A stretch of 64,000 nucleotides of DNA, taken from positions 240,727,530-240,791,529 of the forward strand of contig CP136065.1 of the NCBI GenBank assembly GCA_032622095.1, in the 5' to 3' direction. The notes under the pieces are model-generated. The model searched no databases, was not told where the DNA came from, and saw only the letters and a list, made by a program, of their open reading frames with translations. The position numbers and the translations under genes are program-made. This DNA is from Siphonodentalium dalli. Lineage: Eukaryota > Mollusca > Scaphopoda > Gadilida > Siphonodentaliidae. This document shows, piece after piece, positions 1 through 11,200 of the stretch. Position 1 is the stretch's first letter. Every line of letters begins with the position of its first letter.

Positions 1-218
1 AATATTAGTGTCTAAATGATGCACTATTAATGAAGGGGCTATGCTAACCTTTCGAATGATGTATAATATGTATCGTCACATAGAGCAAAACGCGAGAAAT
101 GTGAGCTTATATCTCTGTTCCTCGTTCCTGTTACTCGAAATAGTCATTCTGTTACTCGGAACTCGTTCCTGTTCCTCGTTCCGTTCCTGTTACTCGAAAT
201 AGTCAATCCCCCAGGGAA
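1..218. other. Left edge, no gene; short internal repeat
   Basis: No coding signal is seen. Between about 113 and 210 the phrase 'gttcctgttactcgaaatagtca' and shorter pieces of it recur, a small irregular tandem repeat lying directly against the 3' tail of the neighbouring LINE. Confidence 0.5.
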
Positions 219-444
219 GTTGAATTGAATTGAATTGTTTATTAGCAAAGTCAACATCTAAGTTGCAACATGCCAAACAACGTATTTACACAACATTATA
301 CAAACAATACACAACATACATATACATCAATAAATGAGTTCATCATATTATATGATATTGATAATAAATACAAATAATGCTAATACATTTGGGAAAATGT
401 TTTCTGAAATGGTTTAATTCATATAATATAATGTAATACTTGCT

Positions 445-3400
445 TCATGGTAACTTTATAAACGCTAATTTTAAGAAAATGCTCACTCTTTTCAATATAC
501 TTATGTTAAGCAGTGACAGCAGTCTGTAGAATTTATTTCTGTTAGGGTTTTCCCAGTAATACTTCGGTATATAGGTTTCTCGCAGATCGTTGAGTTTAGT
601 ACACAAAATAACAAAATGGTATTCATCACATACATTTTCGCCACATAACGGGCATTTCGTGTCTTTACGTGTACTTTTATTCCATCTGCATTGCTCTACC
701 GGTAGTCTGTGATTGGCTGTTCTAAATTTCAGTAAATACGCAGCTAGATGAGATGGCATATATACTAAGTATCGGCTCAATCTGACAGAATCCTTTATGT
801 TTCGATAAAATATGGCACGGCTTGAAATAGACATATTTAGAATGCCGAAGAGGCAGCATGTGTGTTGCTCTATTAATTTCGCTTTCATGTGTTTCATGTC
901 TGTCTTGCTTAGTGATGACTGATTCTGCCACGCACTTTCCATATTTACTTCTCGCAGAGTTTCTTTGATAAACGAAATCCATTTAATCTTGTTTTGTAGT
1001 ATGGCATCACCATCATTGAGATACCTGAGTAGAAGGAATACATTTTTAGCTAATTCTGATCCTTCGTGCGATACTAGTTTTGACCAATATGATATGGCTC
1101 GGCACTTAATTTCGATCATTACGGGGTATCTTCCCAATTCTGCATATACCATGTAGTTTGGTGTGCTAGACTTCATTGTTGTGATAATTTTGCAGAATTT
1201 AAGATGTATGGTCTCCAAAATTTGAGTTTTCTCGAAACACCAAACTTCACCACCATACAGCATAATCGGCATAATCATAGAGTCAAACAATTTAAACATA
1301 ATATCTAGAGGCAGCTGCAGCTTTCTTGTTCTATTCAAAAGGCCATACATGGCTCTCGTTGCTGTATTCTGGGTCTGTTTAATCGATTGACAGAATCTAC
1401 CATTGTAAAAGAATTTAATACCGAGGTATTTAAATTCTTTTAGAATTTGTATTTCTTGGCCCCGATAAGTGAATATTGGTAAGTTCTTTGACAATTTGTT
1501 AGTAAAAATTACCTTTTTCGTTTTCACTGTATTTACTTGGAGGTTGGTTCCATGCCTCGGCATAATCTGCGAATGCTGAAAGTGCACGATGCATATTGTC
1601 CTCCGAGTCTGAGAGGATCACGGTATCGTCTGCGTATAATAAACACAATATATTTATAAAACATCCAATATGTTCAAAATATTTCTCATCAAAATAGTTC
1701 AAGTTTGAGATTGCGCAGTCGCTCAGAAAACTTTGTATATCATTCACAAACAAAGAAAATAATAGAGGTGACATTGGTTCACCTTGAAATAAGCCAATCT
1801 GGCTAATAAAGAAGTCTGATTGCGAATTATTGTTTTTCACACATAATTTTATATTGTCGTACATGCTTCGTATTACCTGTAGTATCTTACCGTTTATATC
1901 TGCTTGCATAAGTTTCAACCAAAGAGCATCTCTCCATACAGTATCAAATGCTTTGCGGAAGTCAATAAAAGTACAAAATATATTTCGTCCGCTCTGCAGG
2001 TATACGTTTATTAGAGCATGTAGAATAAATATATTATCTATTGTTGAGTGACCCTTACGAAAACCTGTCTGAATTTTATTTATCAGGTCATTGTCTTCTG
2101 CAAATGACGATATTCGATTATTAATAACGGATGTAAAACGTTTAGCAAAACAACTTAGAAGGGTGATTCCTCTATATGATTCCGGAAAATTTGGGTCCCC
2201 GGATCCTTTGAGGAGGGGTTTTATCATCCCAACAGCCCATTGTTTTGGAAAATGCCCACTACTCAAAATGAGATTAAAAAAGCGGACATAAATGCTCATC
2301 ATTTCACCAAACGATTCTTTGATATATTCGTTCAAAATTTGATCCGCCCCTACTGCCTTGCCGTTCTTGAGCTTGCTTACAGCACTAACAATCTCTTCTT
2401 ATGTTATAGGTCTATTTAGATGCGACTCGTAATGTTCGTTGAAGTCCATATTTACATAGTCAGAAACATTCGATTCATCATTACACTCGTTTAGGTTTAA
2501 ATCCTTAAAGTACTCCTCGAATTGTTCTATTGTGACGTTTCCTCTGCATTTTTTTGGCTGGTTTTCGGAACACATTTTGTCAAGTCTGTCCCAGAATGAC
2601 TTACCTGAATACTTAGATGCATCTCGAAGTTCTGAAACCTGCTTTACTCTCATTTCTTTAATTTTTCTATCCATAACCCCTCTATACTTCGCGCAAGATT
2701 TTTCATTTTATCCTTATCTATAATAGATTTTGTTATATTGTACTCGCGCTTTGAACGGTTGAATTGATTTCTCAGTGTCCGACACTCCCTGTCAAACCAG
2801 GCTTTGTCTTTGCGCATATATTCCCGCGTTTTGTTTTGGGGTTTATAAGTTCCCAGTGTACGATCGACCGCCGTTTTTATTGTTCTCGTTATGTGTCCAC
2901 ATATATCATCAATATTTGTTTGGGATAAACAACTGTTTTTTTCAAAATCATTAAGTTCACCAACAATAAGCTTAATGTCGTCGCAATTAATATTTCTGGA
3001 TAACATTCTCCCTGTCTGTGGGTCCCATCGTTTCGTTTTTATCATTTGTTCACCAACAGTGGGGTTCTCGTTGGTGAAATTATTTGGTATATATCGATTA
3101 GGGAAATCAAATTTTAACACCAAGTCTATAGCTCCATGTATATCGGAGAATAAAGAACAGTGATCATGTATTTTGAAGTTTTTGATCTTGCTCAAAAGGC
3201 GTTTCGTTCCTAGTGCATAATCGATTACTGTGCGATCAGATGACGTAAATTTTCCGTATTTATCCTCACCGAACCTCCCATTGGCGATGAATAATTTCAT
3301 AAATCTACATAAACTCAAAAGTTTATAACCATAGGAGTTCACCTTACCTTTGTCTTGAGATATTCGATTTGGGACCTGAAATGTCTTATCAAAATCATCA

Positions 3401-4148
3401 TCATTACATTCATCATCATAATATTCATCTTCTATACACGACAAAAATTCATTAACCGTGTTACAAACATTTGTATTTTCAAAAATATATATATATATCT
3501 TTATTATCCTCCATATATGGAGATTCATATATAAATTTTATATTATGAGAACAAACACAATTTGGTACATAACAGTGTATCAGAAATTTAAGATTACAAA
3601 CATATCTACATAACATGTCTTAATATGTATGATGCATCATCTACACATGCACATATACACACAATCATGCATCACATAAAGTAGACATTCCACTCTACAG
3701 CCATATCGTACTTACAGACAGAGAAATAGCATACTCCGAGACGACCAAACCGGATATCATCTTCAAGTTTCAAGTTCCAGTCATCATTCGCATAACGCGT
3801 TCCTGTTGGGGTATATATAGACTGCCCCCAATAGAAGGGACGAAGATTGTTTATCACTGGCGTCAATGCGTATCCATGCGACATTACAGTTGTCCGATTT
3901 TAAAGGAACAACGTGCTGAAATAAATCAATCTTTGTCGCTATCAAAATTCCACCTGATCGTGTACCATTACCAATATGTTTTCCCTTTACATCACAAATT
4001 TCAAAACCAGGTATAATTATTTGGTCTTCTAAAAAGCATTTCGTTTCTGAGAAACATAATATGTCATAATTTTTTATCAGATCATGAAATTCTTTATATT
4101 GCAGCCTTTTTTCTAGGCCACACACATTCAAAGTCAGTATATTCAGAA
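445..4148 (-). pseudogene. LINE-A ORF2: APE endonuclease + reverse transcriptase (broken)
   Basis: In order on the minus strand: endonuclease start with LTLNVCGL and FSETKC (about 4148-3805), a ~300-bp foreign insert, then the rest of the endonuclease and the linker (3483-2650). The RT follows from 2674 to about 1500, with KNGKAVGAD, YRGITLL, FCTFIDFRKAFDTVW (motif A) and LLYADDTVI (motif C). The C-terminal domain runs to 445 and has a CX2CX8HX4C knuckle (CPLCG...H...C, about 660-600). There is a frameshift near 2650-2674, an in-frame TAA near 2396, and another frameshift at about 1500-1587. The ORF1 TGA overlaps a CTG where an ATGA-type overlap would be expected, so the ORF2 start may have been lost by one substitution. 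This copy cannot encode a working enzyme. Confidence 0.9.
3485..3800 (-). mobile_element. ~300-bp SINE-like insert inside LINE-A endonuclease
   Basis: Endonuclease coding similarity stops near 3800 and resumes near 3483. The intervening DNA has no matching protein and ends, on the minus strand, with a small palindrome (ctccatatatggag), an AATAAAG signal and a (TA)n tail. A similar 3' end, ctccatatttggaggaataa followed by (CT)n, occurs on the plus strand at 14053-14095. A shared 3' end with a microsatellite tail fits a SINE or short LINE tail mobilised in trans. Exact ends and a target duplication could not be fixed. Confidence 0.5.
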
Positions 4149-5545
4149 AACGCGTTTCTGGTTCATGGAGATTACTCCACGAACACCCGTAGGCTGTCGG
4201 CTTAACACCGCTGGTATCTGAACCATGGGTTTACTGGTCAAGCTAATTGTTTCTACAAAGTAATTGTCGTTACCAATGCTATTGTGCGCGTTTTCAGCAC
4301 ACGGGTATTGATCAAACGTGCATTTTGTCATATTAAACATATCACCAAAATAACCGTTCGATCTGGCGTCGTATATATGAGCGCAATCACCCGTTCTTGT
4401 GTCTTCGTGTCTCACACGATTGGTATAATTTGAGTTACAATAATGATTGTAGTTATAATTAACAATGTCGTGAGTGTATGCTTGATACATGTCACGCAGT
4501 GGCTTATGACCGTGCGGACATTCTGTGTTCATAATCATACTGTTACGAGAAAAGTTAACACTGGCCCTCATGTGTCCAACACAAGCTAATATTGGAACTA
4601 TGTTGGATGTGTTCACATCACCTGTCAATCCACATTCGGTTCACTCACAAATTTTAGCTGCTTTATCTCGCACACTAGGTGGTGTCCGGTTACTTCGATG
4701 GCGTTTTCGCTCATTACGACTGGCACTCTCGATCACATGTCAGCCAGGTCCCGCTTGCCTTCCGGACTGAGATGCAAACCCGATGACTCATAAGCCTTGA
4801 ATTGCGCGCGAATAACGTAACCTTCCCTGTTAGAATATAGTTTTGAGTTATCCACACACGACAGTTTGGAGGCTTTCATACCACACATTACCTTTATATA
4901 GGAATTCACTTGCACTGCCACATCATTGAATAGCATGATTTTCCTTCCTCTCCCCTTCCTGGGTGGAATGCTACACAGACTGAATTTCGCGTTTTTGAAT
5001 AGATCCTCTAGCTCTTGCATTCCAAAAGCGAATTTTACACTAACGGCATGCGCATCATAAGCACTATGCAGGATGTCATTTGTCCCAAGATGAATTATAA
5101 CATGTTTCACATTATCAAAATCGATATCCTCGTCACTTTTTACAAGTTGTATGAGTTCTCCGATGCTGCCCATGTCAGCCCCAGAGTAATTGAACTTTTT
5201 CATATGTGTGTCTGTGAATTCCATCCCATGACAGTTACTTGCACCAAGCAGCACTGTGTCGCATGAGTCTTTGTCACTTTCATCATCCACGTCATGCACA
5301 ACATGTTCAATATCGTTCTCGTCCTTGTCACCTTCGTCGTCGAGGTTCTCGTCTATGTCCCCACTTTCATCGACATGTATAAATTCATCAACACTAGCTG
5401 TGTCAGATTGATCATTGTCACTTTGGTAACTTTGTTCGTTTCGGTCCGCCGTACGTTGCGTGTACTTTCCGTGGAAACCGTTTGTTCTGGATGATTGTCC
5501 TGGCTTGGGCTTATTATCACATTCATTTCATTTCACCAGCACGCC
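4143..5545 (-). pseudogene. LINE-A ORF1 with SGNH-hydrolase-like domain (broken)
   Basis: The N-terminal part (5545-5270) is open but lacks an obvious ATG. It is rich in Asp/Glu/Ser and so strongly acidic. The domain at 5270-4733 shows three blocks of the SGNH/GDSL esterase fold: GASNCHGM in the place of block I, HLGTND as block III, and SSGLHLSPEGK as block V with its His. ORF1 proteins with an esterase-like domain are known from CR1-type and related LINEs, where the role is thought to be membrane or RNP association. A frameshift near 4733 and an in-frame stop near 4645 separate this from a Cys/His-containing tail that reads to 4143. The domain call is good; enzymatic activity is doubtful because block I has Ala where Asp is usual. 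Confidence 0.72.
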
Positions 5546-6397
5546 CATAAATATCTATGGGAGGTGGGTTGAATTTCCCTGGTTCCCTTGGGTACGCTAC
5601 ACATACAGCCTGTTCTCAGGAAAACACATGCAAATAAGCCAATATCGGCATTATTTGGATCTTAATTGCGATATATATGAATCTAAAACGCGGTTTTAAA
5701 ACATATATATACGAAATACGACCGTATTGGCATTATTAAATTTACCTGTTTTCATCGACACGACTTAAAGACTCATGCTCTTTATAGTGTGTTTTCACTG
5801 CGACCCGAGCCATTCAACGGCATAACGGGTATACGCTCACTATTTCAAAATAAAATCAGCACAGTATCAACCATTGTGAATATGTAGGTCCAATATAAAC
5901 CTATTTACACTAAGATATGTTGACACATAGCTGAATTGGTTATTGACAAAACATTTTGGGTACTAAAAAACTCGGGTTTGCAAAATTGGAATTTTCTTTG
6001 TTTCATTGTTCCATGCAGTTCGCTTTTAGAACTAAAACATGTGGATATAATCACACATAATGATAGCGATACATTCAACCCAACTAATGGTGTAAACTCT
6101 ATTGAAGCTCAGTTCCTTTATAATAGATCATAGTATGTACTACAAGGACCCGCACTATATAAAAGTTCAAGATTGTTAAACACAATTTTATTATAGCCAA
6201 AACAAAACAAAAATAAAATAAATGTGTATATTCGTTAGATTTTGATTTGTGTGGTGATAAATTGAGTTGGCAGCAAGAATCATGTTAACTTGGATCGATC
6301 TTTGGCACAGAAAATAGGACTAATTCGGAGATGGCATTTTTTTAAACTAGCGAATAAACAGACATAAATATATCACATAATAGTCACAATCGCCAAC
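5546..6397. other. No gene seen
   Basis: AT-rich DNA with no convincing coding, RNA or repeat structure. Open frames here are short and resemble nothing recognisable. Confidence 0.5.
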
Positions 6398-6700
6398 TTA
6401 ACCCTTTACCCAACAGAACGGCCCTGTGACAATGCATTCTCTTATATATGCGAGTCGACCATAGGTCGCCTCGCATATATAAGAGAATGCATTGGCTTAA
6501 CACATTAAAAATTATAAAATTGTTAAAGAATGTAAGAAAAAATGGTAAAAAGTGTTAAAAAAAAGATTCACAATGTGGTCAATGAGCCGGTTCCAATGAT
6601 ATCCATATTTGTATGGTTTTATTGAGACAGACCCAAGATAATTTAGGCTGTTGCAGCTTTATTTGGCCGTTTTTGGCCGGTTTGTTGGGTAAAGGGTTAA
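6398..6700 (+). mobile_element. piggyBac-like hairpin MITE, copy A (single hairpin)
   Basis: It is bounded by TTAA on both sides (6398-6401 and 6697-6700). Terminal inverted repeats start CCCTTTACCCAAC. One near-perfect hairpin lies at 6430-6495. The second hairpin present in other copies is missing: the sequence passes directly from the spacer after hairpin 1 to 'cacaatgtggtcaatgagcc'. No coding capacity. TTAA target and CCCTTT termini are hallmarks of the piggyBac superfamily; mobilisation by such a transposase is inferred. Confidence 0.85.
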
Positions 6701-7464
6701 AATGGCCCATCCGATTCGACACCAAATTAGTTAAGTTTACTAAGCTATAACATATCGTTTATGTTGCGAATTAGGAAACTACGTTCAATCGACGGTATTC
6801 GTAACACGTATATATGTGTACGACGCATTAGGAGATCCAAAATAATACCATGAGAATAAGCATTTATAAAAGTTTTTTTTTTAGGAACGCTCTTTAAACG
6901 GACATGGCTTATTCCAGCTTCCAAAATTTGTCCACGTAATTTGGAAGCATGTATACGATAGGGTTGACACGTACACGAATTATTGACATACCGGCTTGAT
7001 ATGCTCTGAAAATGGGGTAAATGTCTCTATTTGGAAGGTTTATTCCGAAGGTTCCCGATTCCGAAGGTTTTTTATTATTCTATTATACTTGGTTTCCTCC
7101 TCGGTTGTCTGCGTTAACTTATTCTGTCTTCCTGCTATTAATAATAACCGAAATCTGGAACAATTTGGAAATTAGAATGGAGTGTATTTTAATGTACTAT
7201 CGAAATACTATAGTGTGATAGTATATCTAATTCCATGTGTTTGGGGGGGATTTTTATGTGCATTTCTGAAAAAATACGCACAGGGTAGAAAACCTTCGGA
7301 ATAGCGAACCTTCGAAATAGAGAACCTTCGAATTAGAGCACCATCGAATTCGAGAACCTTCGGAATAGAGAACCTTCGGCATAGAACATTCTTCCCCTAA
7401 AAAAATACTTACCATAGTCACAGCCATTTTCCAGCTGTATTTAATTTTTCGCACAGACGTGAAA
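6701..7464. repeat. Spacer with ~18-bp 'gaaccttcg' tandem repeat
   Basis: There is no gene. At about 7283-7385 the phrase 'agaaccttcgaaatag' and variants repeat roughly six times with ~18-bp spacing. Inverted relatives (ccgaaggttcccgattccg) lie at about 7045-7070. The motif aacgctcttta also occurs near 6885. Confidence 0.55.
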
Positions 7465-7966
7465 GGAACGCTCTTTATTTTTTACCATATCAGGAATAGA
7501 CTAACACGGAACGCTCTTTTCTGCCCCATGTCGTGCAAATGACTGTTTTGTGTTTGAGACCCAAACATCGTGTTAAAAGTTTTATTTGTTATGACTTCAA
7601 TGCGTCTTTCTGGGACATAAAATGTTCACAGAAAAGTACTTCAAGTATTATTTTATCGACCTAGCTATTTCGACACCGGGCTAAATTAAAAAACGAATAT
7701 TATTAGCTGTAATGTCACACGGCACAATCGTTTCGACGATTCTACGACCAATTCCACGATTCTGCGGCTTGACAATCACGGTGCTACGGCAGTTTAACGA
7801 TTCTGCGACCTTATTATACGTGATATTTTATGGCAAACTTAGATAAAGGGGGTTTTCACTGAATTGGGACGATAAAATTGGGCTTCGTCGTGTAGAGTAG
7901 ACTTTGCAGGTCCACCAGGTTGACTCACGGAATACATACGAAGATGAGATCATTTCTTGGGCTACA
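7465..7966 (+). repeat. 502-bp direct repeat X1, left of LINE-B
   Basis: It starts ggaacgctcttta and ends gggctaca, and is repeated at 15015-15516 with the same length and only about three substitutions (near 7689, 7791 and 7852). The two copies directly abut the 3' and 5' ends of LINE-B. No coding sequence is evident. Two aacgctctt motifs near its left end resemble the interior of the AGGCACG MITE family at 38.8 kb. Confidence 0.9.
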
Positions 7967-8248
7967 TTATTGTTTATTGACCTCCAAGTATGAAGAGCAT
8001 ATATACATATCAGTTACAGAAAATATGTGGTAACGAGACCATTGTAAGTGGACTATACACCAGCATCTATTTACAAGGAAGGACATTGTATACATACATT
8101 GGAAAGGTGTGTACATTGTACGAATAGCAAGGTAAAAACGAGTATATGATAAAACATTGTAGATGCGGGTGGCAAGGAGGCCAGATCATAGTTGAAAATT
8201 GTCCACATGAGAGGCATATTGCATCAAATGTCATGTGAATGTCATCTT
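7967..8248 (-). other. LINE-B 3' UTR
   Basis: Noncoding on the LINE strand between the ORF2 stop and the element end. The last bases read as an AATAAA-like signal followed by caataa, with no long poly(A). A short open frame here is an out-of-frame shadow. Confidence 0.6.
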
Positions 8249-11200
8249 TTAACTTCCGGGGCGAATTAGTTGACAACCAACATACAGAAATGCAGCAGAT
8301 GCGATGATGAGCTGCTCCCATGACTCAGTCGGGATATGACAACCAAGCTGGATACTGCCAAGTAACAGCGCATTTAAATGGTCGTTTGGGAGAGCATCCA
8401 GGTAACTAAATAGTTGGATGTCGAAGCTATCGATAAGCATACACCAGTAATTATATCGGAGTCTGTACATGGTGGCAGATCTGCACGAGTCAGTGATATG
8501 TCCAATTTCATTGTTATATGTGTGGCCACACAGCATGCATCGGGCATTGTTTTCGAACAACAATCTATTTAGAAGTCTAGCAAGATTTTTCAGTTCCAAA
8601 CTCCTGTTAGGATGGGCAGCAAGAAGACGCCACACACTCCAGACTGCGAGAGGCTGGTTATGAATGAGGAGAAGATTAGAAGAGCGACCATTGGCACCCA
8701 CTGCTGAAGTCCATGCATCACAATAGTGAGCTCTTATGGTCGACTTAACGAGTTGCTTCCAAATGATCTTCTTTGGGAAGGATCCAGAAGATAAGAATTC
8801 TTGAAGATAAGAAGACAGATTGTACACTTCTAGAACATCGATGATGTCTTTTACATAACCGGTGGTATTCACATTGAATAAATTGTGCATATAGAGGTTT
8901 TTCATGAAAATTCGTAAAGGAAAGTCTCGAGTCGCAGGCAAGTGGATAAGTTCGCCGAGGAAGAGAAGTTTTCTCAAATGTAGTTGGCGACTCATCGGTA
9001 AAACACCCAGGAGACTGAGTGAGAGGTTTGTGCTCGCCCTTGTTGGAAGATTCTGTATGTGATTTATACATGTACGTAGACCCTTTTCAATTGTGCAGAG
9101 AGCGTTGTCATCTGTTGAATATAGGAGTTCAGCGCCATAAAGAGCCTTTGGAAGCACAACTGTGTGTAGGAGATTATTCATTGTGAGAGGGGTGCACATA
9201 CTTAAGGATTTCCTACCAGCGATAGAGAAGTATGTTTTTCTCAACACTTCAGATATATTTGTAGCACGGTTAACAGTGTTGCCGAATTTTCCTTGAGAAA
9301 TTCCCAGATGGCGACAGTCGGTGCTTTCATCGATCGTGTCATTCCCAAGAATCCACGATCTTTGTTGGTTTGTGTGTTGTTGTTTCGTTTCGTTGTATAC
9401 GACAACGGAACTCTTAGATTTTGAAAAACAGAAGCGCCATTTCTTGCTGTAGTTGAAGCAGATTTTCATCAAGTTGTCCAAACCAGCTTTTGTGAGGGAA
9501 ACTATAGTAATATCATCTGCAGTTGTTGGTGAGGTAGTGTTGATATTGCCAATAGATGCACCTTGATCTGAAACTTCCAGAGCAGACAAGAGATCGTCAA
9601 TGAATGTCAAGTAGAAAAAAGGCGATGTTACGGCCCCTTGTCTTGTTCCTTGACGAATTTCAAATGACTCTGACAAATCACCATTATGGAGCACACGGCT
9701 AGCGCAATTTGAGTACATGTTGCGGATTATCCGAAGTATTTTCCCATTGAATCCGAGGTTGTTCAGTTTGTACAGGAGGCCCTCGTGCCAAACGCAGTCA
9801 AATGCCTTTGCAGAGTCAAGGTAGCAAACGTAAGCTTTGGAGTGGTTGTCGCGTGCATAGTGTATAGCTTCTTGCACAATGAATGACGTCATAGTGCAGC
9901 TGACTCCCTTCTGGAATCCGAATTGCAGAGCATGTGGAAATTTATTAAGGGATGGACTTTTCAGAAATCTGTGTAAGATGACCGACTCGAATAGTTTATA
10001 CAATGAGGAGAGAAGTGTGATTGCACGACAACTGTCTGGCTTAGTCCGCGGCTTCGGGTCGCCTTTGTGCAGAGGAATAATGATACCAGATTTCATAACC
10101 GTGGGAATCCATTCCCGTGAAAGAATACCATTGAAGAGTTTACAAATCACTGACACCATGAGTTTAGAAGAAAATATCAGGTGCTCGTTAGCAATACCAT
10201 CCGGACCCGATGATTTGTTTTTCTTCATGTTTTTTATTTGAGCATTGACATCTTCTGACATAATTTCATTGCAAAATACTGTCGAGTCATAATTTATGCA
10301 GGAGGGATCGAATTCCGACGAGAGGCTGTTGGTAATGAATTTGTTGAACTCGGGATCAGCGTGTACTGTGGGAGTGTATAAGTTCTCAAAATAGCATTTC
10401 CAGCCTGATAAGATCGCACTAGGCTCTTTACACATACCATTTCCGAAATCCATACCACTCGTAACTGCATGGGAGTTAGTTTTAGACTTCGTCATTTTCC
10501 AGAAACGAGTGGGATTTTCGTTTGCTGCAGTTTCAACATCTAACAGGAATTTTTGCTCGTGATTGCGCACGGCTATCCTTAGAGCCCGCCGAAATCGACG
10601 TTTTGAGTCCTTGTAGTTCAGATAATCACTTGATTCCGTAGAATGTTTTTTCCCAGACAATAACCACTTTGAACGGTTTGCTTTCACATTTTGTTGTAGC
10701 GAAGATAGGTCAGAATTCCAGTAGGGCTTCGTGTGTGTCTGGAACTTTCGTTCACCAATAGCTGACAGGGCAGCCTCATGGAGTGAGGATACAACATCCG
10801 CGTACAATTTATCAACGTCAGAATTGTCAACGATATGTCGCTTTAACATCTCGGAGCACGCCGTATTCAGGATTATACGGTATCCCTGAGTGTCACCACC
10901 TTTCCATTTATACACAGTGCAGATGTGTTTGCGGGTGGCTGTGGTTTGGTGGTCATACATGTCCACGGTAATGGCACATGTCACAGGCAGATGGTTTGAC
11001 ACATTCGATGGTACATCATCCAAGACGCGACATGACGATACCAAATGTACCATACATTCTGGTATGAAGATATGATCAATAGTGGTTGGACTGGCCACTG
11101 CAGCGAAAGGAAAGAATGTGAATCGTGGTCCCTTGCACGAAGGCGAACAAACAGTAGACCACATGCATGTGTCTTTGGAGAATGTATTCATAACCATAGA

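Larger units (their letters stand above)
219..5545 (-). mobile_element. LINE-A, decayed two-ORF non-LTR retrotransposon
   Basis: This is a minus-strand non-LTR retrotransposon of the Jockey/CR1/I-like group. Reading 5' to 3' on the minus strand it shows an acidic, SGNH-like ORF1 (5545-4143), an apurinic endonuclease, a reverse transcriptase with YADD, and a C-terminal CCHC knuckle (4148-445). It then has a short 3' UTR and an AATAAA-like tail followed by an (AATTC)n run at 219-245. The same type of tail ends the LINE fragment at 57 kb. The copy carries several frameshifts and in-frame stops and a ~300-bp insertion in the endonuclease, so it is dead. The 5' boundary is uncertain because no clear start or target-site duplication is seen near 5545. 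Confidence 0.88.
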
